Position numbers and translations under genes: made by a program. DNA of 64,000 nt, taken from assembly GCF_030272615.1 (NCBI RefSeq), contig NC_081405.1, forward strand, positions 153,281,113 through 153,345,112. The letters run 5' to 3'. Below, in pieces: positions 57,761-64,000 of this stretch. Below the pieces are notes generated by a model. It searched no databases, had not been told where the DNA came from, and saw only the letters and a list, made by a program, of their open reading frames with translations. The stretch comes from Cryptomeria japonica (taxonomy: Eukaryota > Streptophyta > Pinopsida > Cupressales > Cupressaceae). Every line of letters starts with the position of its first letter. The stretch's first letter is position 1.

Positions 57761-59646
57761 ATGATAACCACAATCATCAAGGGATCATATTGTTGTTGAA
57801 TTTCACTAGTAGGCAACTCATCTTGGGTAAACACAATTTGAGCTTTAGGATTCATCACAGAGTTAACCAAAGATACTATATTACTAGATGTATTAGGTGG
57901 AGGAACATTCAAATCTTTCAAGGCATCTTGTAACATTCCATGATGAGCGGAAGAAGTTTGAATCAAATCCCATAGGGATATCTTAGCAGGGGTAGCTTTA
58001 AGTTGTTCTATGAGATCATATTCCTTACCAAGAACTTGTGAAATACGAGGAGCTTGAGGAAGAATAGGTTGGGAAGGAGGAAGTGAAGTTGGAATAACTG
58101 GAGGAGGATTAGGTTGCCTATTGTTTCTTGTGTTATAGGTATGAGCAACCGCATGATAACTCTCTCTAGTCAATTGCTTAGCATACTCATAAGGGCTCTT
58201 AGTAGAGTAACCTCCTTGCATAGTAATAATAGGTTTCTTAGGAGTGCAAAAAGAATCATAACCACCTTGAACCACTAAGATAGGCTTATTTAAAGGTTGA
58301 GAATTTTGAGAAGGACAAGCACCTTGGACAGTGAAGAGAGGTTTGTTAAGTGTCTCATTCACATGTATCAAATTGATTGAGGATGGTTTAGACGAATGAA
58401 CAAAAGTGTTGGAAGAATTATTGATAGTCTTCTCTTGCACTAAAATCTTATCACGGATTAAATCAATTTTAGGAGAGAGACAAGGGGTAGGCATTGATGT
58501 TCTAGTAGGAAAAGTAATTCTAGGAAAGGTCATATCATCCTCTATCATCAAAGGATCTACATGGGGAATAAACTCTCTAGGAGAAGGATCAACATTACTC
58601 TCTAAAGTCTCACTTTTGAGATGGAGATCTTTGAAAGAGATGTTAACCATCTTGTTTTGAACTAGGGTATCCTTATGAGTAGAACCAAGTTGAGGAGAGG
58701 GAGATGCTTTATTTTTAGAGGGAGAATAATTGAGATTCAAGGAAGGGGAGAAACTATCAAGGGAGTTTCCAATCTTGATTTCATCCCCTTTAGCTAGGGG
58801 TAGAGAATAATCTATACCTTCTTCTAATGGTTCATCCCAAATAGTGAGGTTGTTGAAAGGAATGTTTGAAGTATTGTCAATTTCGGGAGAGGAGATAACA
58901 TTGTTTATGAATTCCTCATCCTTAGAAGGGAGAGCATCAATAGATGTGTTAAACTCATCCTCTTTCCTCAAAATATGTTCAATATGATCTTTAGGGGAGA
59001 GAGAATTAAGGAAATTTCTTATTATTTCATCTTCTTTCTCTAAGGGATGCTTATGGGTAAGACAAACTTTAGGAGAAGGGTAAGCATTTATCATTAATTC
59101 ATCATCTCTAGTGGGAATTTTGTTGGAAAAGGAAATACCATCACTAGGAAATGTAGGGATCATGTCATCTTCTTGCACAAAAGGATCCTCATGAAGGGAG
59201 TGTTTTTTAGGAGGAACATGAACATATTTCTCCAAAGATTCATGCTTAGGAAGGAGATCTTTGAAAGAAGTGTTCATAACCTCTTGTTGCACTAACATGC
59301 CCCCATTGGAAGGACCAACTTTAGGAGAAAATAATTCAATGTCCATCAATACCTTTTCACTTAGAGAGGCATCATGTAGGGAAGGTGAAGTAACATTAAT
59401 AAAGGTGTTTATGATATCATTCTCTTCCTCTAGGATAGCTAAATAGGAAGGGCACATTTTAGGAGAGTTGTCAAGATCACTCTTAAAGTCTTCATCCTTA
59501 GAGCATGGGAGAGTCTCAAAGGGATTGGTAGCAACTCTTTTAGACACTAAAATGTTGTTATAGATGGGGGGAGGTTCTTTAGGAGAAGGAAAAATTGAAA
59601 CAAGGGAAGCCAACCCATTATCACATCTATGAAATGAATGCATCAT
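57739..59646 (-). CDS. GyD acidic repeat protein with pre-protease motif
   Basis: 635 codons open. Residues about 1-400 are degenerate repeats of the form PLEKEDEIINxF followed by SPK, rich in Ser, Pro, Asp and Glu. Then come three VVQGG- or TMQGG-type repeats (KPILVVQGGYDSF). The C-terminus is KEYDLIEQLKATPAKISLWD, the pre-protease motif of GyA. No capsid domain or zinc knuckle is seen, so this is not an ordinary Gag, although it occupies the gag position. Intact length against its otherwise decayed surroundings is notable. Function unknown. Confidence 0.6.
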   Translation of the reverse strand: MMHSFHRCDNGLASLVSIFPSPKEPPPIYNNILVSKRVATNPFETLPCSKDEDFKSDLDNSPKMCPSYLAILEEENDIINTFINVTSPSLHDASLSEKVLMDIELFSPKVGPSNGGMLVQQEVMNTSFKDLLPKHESLEKYVHVPPKKHSLHEDPFVQEDDMIPTFPSDGISFSNKIPTRDDELMINAYPSPKVCLTHKHPLEKEDEIIRNFLNSLSPKDHIEHILRKEDEFNTSIDALPSKDEEFINNVISSPEIDNTSNIPFNNLTIWDEPLEEGIDYSLPLAKGDEIKIGNSLDSFSPSLNLNYSPSKNKASPSPQLGSTHKDTLVQNKMVNISFKDLHLKSETLESNVDPSPREFIPHVDPLMIEDDMTFPRITFPTRTSMPTPCLSPKIDLIRDKILVQEKTINNSSNTFVHSSKPSSINLIHVNETLNKPLFTVQGACPSQNSQPLNKPILVVQGGYDSFCTPKKPIITMQGGYSTKSPYEYAKQLTRESYHAVAHTYNTRNNRQPNPPPVIPTSLPPSQPILPQAPRISQVLGKEYDLIEQLKATPAKISLWDLIQTSSAHHGMLQDALKDLNVPPPNTSSNIVSLVNSVMNPKAQIVFTQDELPTSEIQQQYDPLMIVVIINDTAIR

Positions 59647-59951
59647 GACAACAATTTTCCTCTTTCAAATGATAACACATGCAAAAATAGAAGAAAATGT
59701 TTAATTTCAACCAATGCAAGCACTTAGAATGTAGATTTAGAAAATGAAATTTATGATTCAAATGAGTTCCTAAATCAGATTTGAAATTATTGATCCCAAT
59801 TAAGCTATCCACAAGTTCAACTTTGAATTGAAAAATTAGGGTTTTAGCAAAAATTTCCTCCAAATTTTTTGAATCTTGCAAGAAATTAAAACTTGTAAAT
59901 AGCATAAACACTCAAATTTGAAAACATAAATCAGAATTAGAGAAGATTGGA

Positions 59952-59970
59952 GTTCATGTCGGGTTCACCA
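59952..59970 (-). promoter_or_regulatory. GyD primer binding site
   Basis: TGGTGAACCCGACATGAAC in sense, four bases inside the 5' LTR. It differs from the GyA site, so another tRNA is used; identity not assigned. Confidence 0.75.
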
Positions 59971-59974
59971 AAAA

Positions 59975-61629
59975 TGTGTGGGGGAATAAGTGACACTAAG
60001 AAAACATGCCCTAATCTCACTTTCAACCACACACTTGTGGAATACGAAAGAGCCTAGAGGTATCACACAATTGGCTACTTCTTTTTGTGGAAGAGAGAGC
60101 CACGGGCTACCTATTAGGATTTCTATTCCTTTGTTGTAATTGAAAGATAAAATGATGCAAGTTCAATCCCTAACCCAAAGTGCAAGTATGAACTAATAAC
60201 AAGATTGTAGAATTGAACTTAAACAATGGAAAGCTGTAAACACAAGGACAAAGCAAGAATGCAAATGTGTACCCAGAGTTAAAATCTGAGTGAAAATGTT
60301 CAGGACGGGGGCGCAGGCGCCACTGTCCTGATTCTGCCCCTGAAACTGCTCCGGAAACTGTTGTTTTTGCACTCTGGAAAAGATGTCAAAAATGCTGAAA
60401 ATGTTGTCTGTCAGGAGGACCAGGGCACCCAGCGCCCCTGTCCCAGGGACCAGGGCGCCCAACGCCCCTGTCCTAGCAGGACCAGGGCGCTCCACGCCCC
60501 TGTCCTGGTCTTCTGGGCTGAAACTTGGTGTGTTATTCTGTCTCTGTCTGCTTCTCCCGGATCTGCAACTTGCGGCGTCGTCCGAGTCCCGAAACCTGCA
60601 CTTATATCTGAAAAGGTGTGTGGGTGGCTATATAGGGTTTTTCCTTAGTCAAACCCCCACTTCGGTGATTTCCACCTCCACGAATAGCCAAGTTGTATTG
60701 TAAAATGTATTGTGTGTGCAGACCTAGTGTGTGTGCAAGGTCCTTAAATGCAAGAAAGCAAACTAGAGCAACCTAGAAAGTAAACCCTAATTGCTTGTAA
60801 ATGATAATGTAAATGCTCTAAATCAAGATGCAAAGTGATCTAAAGCATGAATAAAGGATATATTGAAGCTTATGCAAAGACATGAAAACAACATGAAATC
60901 ATACCCAACCCCCAAGGGAGGAGTACAAGCCAATCTTCAGTCGGTAATCTCCTATTGTTCTTCAATGTCTTCCAAGCCCTAAATGGATGAATGAAATTGA
61001 TAAATGCTTGATAGAAGGATGTTGAATGTTGTTGAAATCTTCAAAGATCTGCTCTTTCACTGCCTAGAAGGTCCCTGAAAGCCAAAATTCGAATCCCTTC
61101 AAATGAGGAAAGAGAGCTCTTATGTATGAAACCCTAGGTCGTAAATTCATATTTTGGCCGACCTAGAGATTGAATATCCCACCAATTTCTTGGGGTTAAG
61201 CTTTATTTTATGATTGGATCGCGCTCCTAAAATTTCGGGAAAAATGTCCAGGACCATGTTGCACTCCGGGCGCCACGGTCCCGACAACTTTTCACCAAAT
61301 TTTCAGGGCCGTCGGATATGATGATTTTAGAGAGAATCCCGAAGTTGCAGGTGATTTCAAGATGTTTTGACCCCCGAAACCAAGCCCCCAAGTTTGAAAT
61401 AGGATCTAATTAGGGTTTTTGATTAAATGATGTATAGGAGGAATAAAATGAAAAGGGCACACTTTAATGAAAGGGGAGATGATAAAATAGGACCTTAGAC
61501 CTAATTAATTTAATTAATTAAGTGCTAAAGGGGAAATGCAATGCAAAATGAAAAATGCGCCAAGGCGGGTGCTAAACTAGGTGTGAAATTGTACCACCCT
61601 AGCAAGTGCGTACAATTTATGACGCTACA
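59975..61629 (-). repeat. GyD 5' LTR
   Basis: 1,655 bp. In sense it begins TGTAGCGTCATAAATTG at 61,629. It carries three GC-rich hairpin units (60,416-60,444, 60,445-60,474 and 60,477-60,504) against two in the other LTR. Confidence 0.88.
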
Positions 61630-62180
61630 GGCGCCCTCATTAGAATGACCTCGCACACAAAGTTCTTGATTGTCCTCAATTAAGTCCAAGTCAGCCGAAT
61701 GTGATTCTAATTCAAGTGAACTAGTTCCTAACATTTTCCCTGCATACGTGTGAACTACATTGACTCCTACATCTTCTTCAAAGCAATTTTCTTCAGCTGA
61801 TTCTTCAGAATGATAGGAATACCATTCCCATTTGTCAGAATTTGTCTCACTTGTAGCTTGCAATCTACAAATTTGTTCATATAGCTTTTGATGTGTTTCT
61901 TTTGTTTGTCTTGCTATATCCTTTCTTCTTTCATATTCAACTTCTTCTGGACTGAGATTTTGTTTTGTCAACTTTACTATCACTTCTCCTTGATTAGTAC
62001 TAGGTTCATGCTTATTTTGATTGAGAGTTAATGCTGCTTGGGAGGTATCATTGGTTTGTTTCTCTTGTTGAAGATTGTTTCTTTTCCCATTCCATGTTTG
62101 TTTGTGCTTGTTGTTTTGCAGATGCTTCTTCCCTTTCAATTGTAAGTTGTTCTTGTCTATTTTCATATTCCTCTTAGTGC
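61630..62180 (-). pseudogene. GyC linker, right part
   Basis: Lys/Gln/Asn-rich then acidic: EVEYERRKDIARQTKETHQK and SADLDLIEDNQELCVRGHS, ending at the GyD insertion. Low complexity, likely a flexible polyprotein linker; no domain named. Confidence 0.55.
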
Positions 62181-62189
62181 TGATTAGAG

Positions 62190-62370
62190 AATGTGTCTTC
62201 TAGCAGAGTAACTTGTCCATACCCTAAGCCTGCTTTGTCTGTGGCCTACTGAGTATGAGATTGGATAGGTTCTAAGATACCTTCTTTTCTTTTTCCTAAA
62301 GGACCTATTCTAGTGTATCCCATCCTTTGAAGAATGTTGAATCCTTTTCCATATTTTTCTATAGGTATTC
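62190..62370 (-). pseudogene. GyC G-patch
   Basis: YGKGFNILQRMGYTRIGPLG, then KEGILEP and AGLGYG, on the minus strand, matching the G-patch pattern. One TAG interrupts it. Follows retropepsin as in GyD. Confidence 0.65.
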
Positions 62371-62413
62371 TGAAATTGTTGACCTTTTGTTGAACTTCTT
62401 CATCTTTGTATAG

Positions 62414-63060
62414 CTACTGTAGCACATCTTTGTTTTCTATCTCCTCTGATAAGGTTCCAGCACTAATGAATGATCCATCAAATATCAGAAGATGTTTCAC
62501 AATTGGTTGTTTTTTAGAGTTTGATGGTTTTCCAAAGGATTTAGGAGAGAGTGGTAATTGTGATATTGAGTATTCTTCGTTCCCTCGATCTCTTAGCTGC
62601 ATTTGTTTTTCCATACTTGATAAAATAGAGGCAAATGATTGTTCCTTGGATTGTGTGTTAGAAGATGATGCCTCCCTTTTATGAGGAACAATGACTTCTT
62701 GAGCCATTTTTAGATTGCTGCAATATTGAAATGGATTTAAATCTACAAAGATTGTGATTTCTTGTCCATTGTAGGGAAATTTGACACACTGATGATATGT
62801 TGATGGGACAACTTGCAAGTCATGTATACATGATCTCCCCAGGAGTACATTATATGATAAGTCCAAGTCTAGAACTTGGCATTTTGTGTCTTTCTACAAA
62901 GGTCCCACTCTGATGGGTAGTATCACAATTCCCTTGGAGGAACATTCTTCTTCATCATAGGCTTTTATGGTGATCTTTTTCTCGGGATCAACTGTATCTT
63001 TTGAATATCCTAAGGCATGAACAAGACTCAATGAACAAATATTTATCTATTAGAACAAGT
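62414..63060 (-). pseudogene. GyC retropepsin, active site deleted
   Basis: KLVLID is followed at once, out of frame, by the codons for NICSLSLVHALGYSKD. The Gly-Ser/Ala residues of the active site are missing, from a deletion of about 14 bases near 63,045. LDLSYNVLLGRSCIHDLQVVPS follows. Cannot encode a working protease. Confidence 0.8.
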
Positions 63061-64000
63061 TTAACTCCTATTTTGTAAATGAAGACTTCAATATGCAAAG
63101 GAGTGTTGTGGGGATGTTGCAAGGACATGTCATCTTCTTTGGTAAATAATAAGCAGTGAGGAGTTGTGAGGTGTCCCACCATGGTTTGGAATTGATCTAT
63201 ATCAATATCTTTGGACACTGTGGTATCTACTAATGCTCATTCAAGAATTTCTTTATGTGCAGGTGAAAGCTTTAAAAGTTATAAGATGGATATTTATGCG
63301 GTTGTTTTCTGTAATTGATCCACTAGATTGTATTGTTTGGTAGTGGATGGTGTGTTTGTTGTAGGACCTAACAAAACCACTTTGGCTTTCCTTTGTGTGA
63401 TAACATGAGCTGGTTCTTGATGTTGTTTCTCTTTAACCATGATCACATTTGCCACATTGTAATATGTATGAGCATAGTTTACCTTTGCTTTACCTTTACC
63501 ATTCTGCCATGTTGATGATTCACCCTTCTCATAATTAGGAAGCGGAGTTTTGAAAGTTTTGTGAGATTCGTTTGTTGTATGTCCATCCACAGTTATTATT
63601 CCATTAACAATCAAATCTTGGATGACATGTTTTAATCATTGACAAGCATCTGTTTGGTTTCCTTTGTTTCGATGGAAATCACAATAATGGTTGTCATTCC
63701 ACCAAGTAGGTTTTACCTTGGGTTCAAAGTTTCTTTCTTCTAGTAAATTAATCAATTTGTTTGCGATAAGCATTTTTAATGCGGATCCAAGGGGTTCACC
63801 AATGTTTGTAAATTGCCTTTGAAAGAATTTTTTTATGGTTGTTTTTTGGTGATTGTTGTTTTGTTGAGTTGCTGCTAAGTGATTGCATAAATTAAAAACT
63901 AGTTGCTTTGGTTTCACATTGTTGCTATCCACTATCCCATCATTGATGAAATTACAATTTCTATTCCAAAACTTTGGTTTATCATTGTGATTGTTGTTGT
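63061..64000 (-). pseudogene. GyC gag, C-terminal part (runs off window)
   Basis: HYCDFHRNKGNQTDACQ near 63,665 is the zinc knuckle, with the usual His replaced by Asn. Then NLVDQLQKTTA-type pre-protease sequence and MVGHLTTPHCLLFTKEDD, matching GyA (MVGYLSIPHSLTFTEADD). Several stops. The N-terminal gag domain lies beyond 64,000. Confidence 0.8.

Larger units (their letters stand above)
53461..61629 (-). mobile_element. GyD: non-autonomous gypsy inside GyC
   Basis: About 8.2 kb. LTRs are 53,461-55,086 (1,626 bp) and 59,975-61,629 (1,655 bp), roughly 98% identical apart from one extra minisatellite unit. Interior of 4.9 kb with an acidic repeat protein, a retropepsin and a G-patch, but no RT, RNase H or integrase. 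Minus sense by PBS and coding strand. It splits the GyC linker. I could not find a matching target duplication. Confidence 0.88.
44881..64000 (-). mobile_element. GyC: Tat-like gypsy with antisense PMD, split by GyD
   Basis: Minus-strand order from the right edge: gag, retropepsin, G-patch, linker (containing GyD), RT, two RNases H, integrase, then the plus-strand PMD gene. The 5' end is off the window. No clear minus-orientation LTR or PPT was found at the left, so this end may be truncated or overwritten. Confidence 0.8.

Noticed and set aside
53456-61634. Target duplication for GyD.
   Set aside because: ACGGT on the left and GGCGC on the right do not match under any LTR end tried.

Overview
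This window looks like intergenic DNA from a large, A+T-rich seed-plant genome, possibly a gymnosperm; the species cannot be fixed from sequence alone. I see no ordinary host gene, tRNA, rRNA or CRISPR array. Almost everything is LTR retrotransposon, nested several layers deep. The names used here are mine: Gy for Ty3/gypsy elements of Tat/Ogre type, Co for Copia-type elements.

Layout from left to right. (1) An old plus-strand gypsy relic, GyE, supplies the backbone from 1 to about 20,000: a broken minus-strand plant mobile domain (PMD) gene, then a polypurine tract and a degraded 3' LTR. It has been hit by three insertions: GyA (933-13,671, minus strand, TSD CCATC), a solo LTR (13,982-14,823, TSD CTCAC) and the small coding-free CoC (17,743-19,977). 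(2) GyB, a minus-strand gypsy (about 20,000-39,357), is cut in its integrase by CoA (23,298-30,265, plus strand, TSD TAATA). (3) CoB (39,358-43,785) is the 3' part of a minus-strand Copia element. (4) An unpaired LTR-like block lies at 43,786-44,880. (5) GyC is a minus-strand gypsy running from about 44,900 off the right edge. Its gag-pol spacer holds GyD (53,461-61,629), a non-autonomous gypsy.

The most interesting system is the extra antisense PMD gene carried by the gypsy elements (three copies: GyA, GyC, GyE). In GyA it has a predicted short first exon, a GTAAGT donor, an 818-bp intron and a TGCAG acceptor; the acceptor is also seen in the other two copies. The GyA intron holds a 14-copy array with a period of about 20 bp (core CGCGTCTGTG) and then seven stem-loops whose stems change by paired substitutions. 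The same 20-bp array occurs twice in the gag leader on the opposite strand, so it precedes both transcription units in the sense direction. Different GC-rich arrays with periods near 19-21 bp precede the other two PMD copies.

Most coding regions are decayed. GyA nevertheless has LTRs differing at 1 of 764 positions, so a defective element moved recently, presumably using proteins supplied by other elements. Premature stops in the PMD genes are nearly all TAG or TGA, as expected for C-to-T change at methylated CHG and CG sites.
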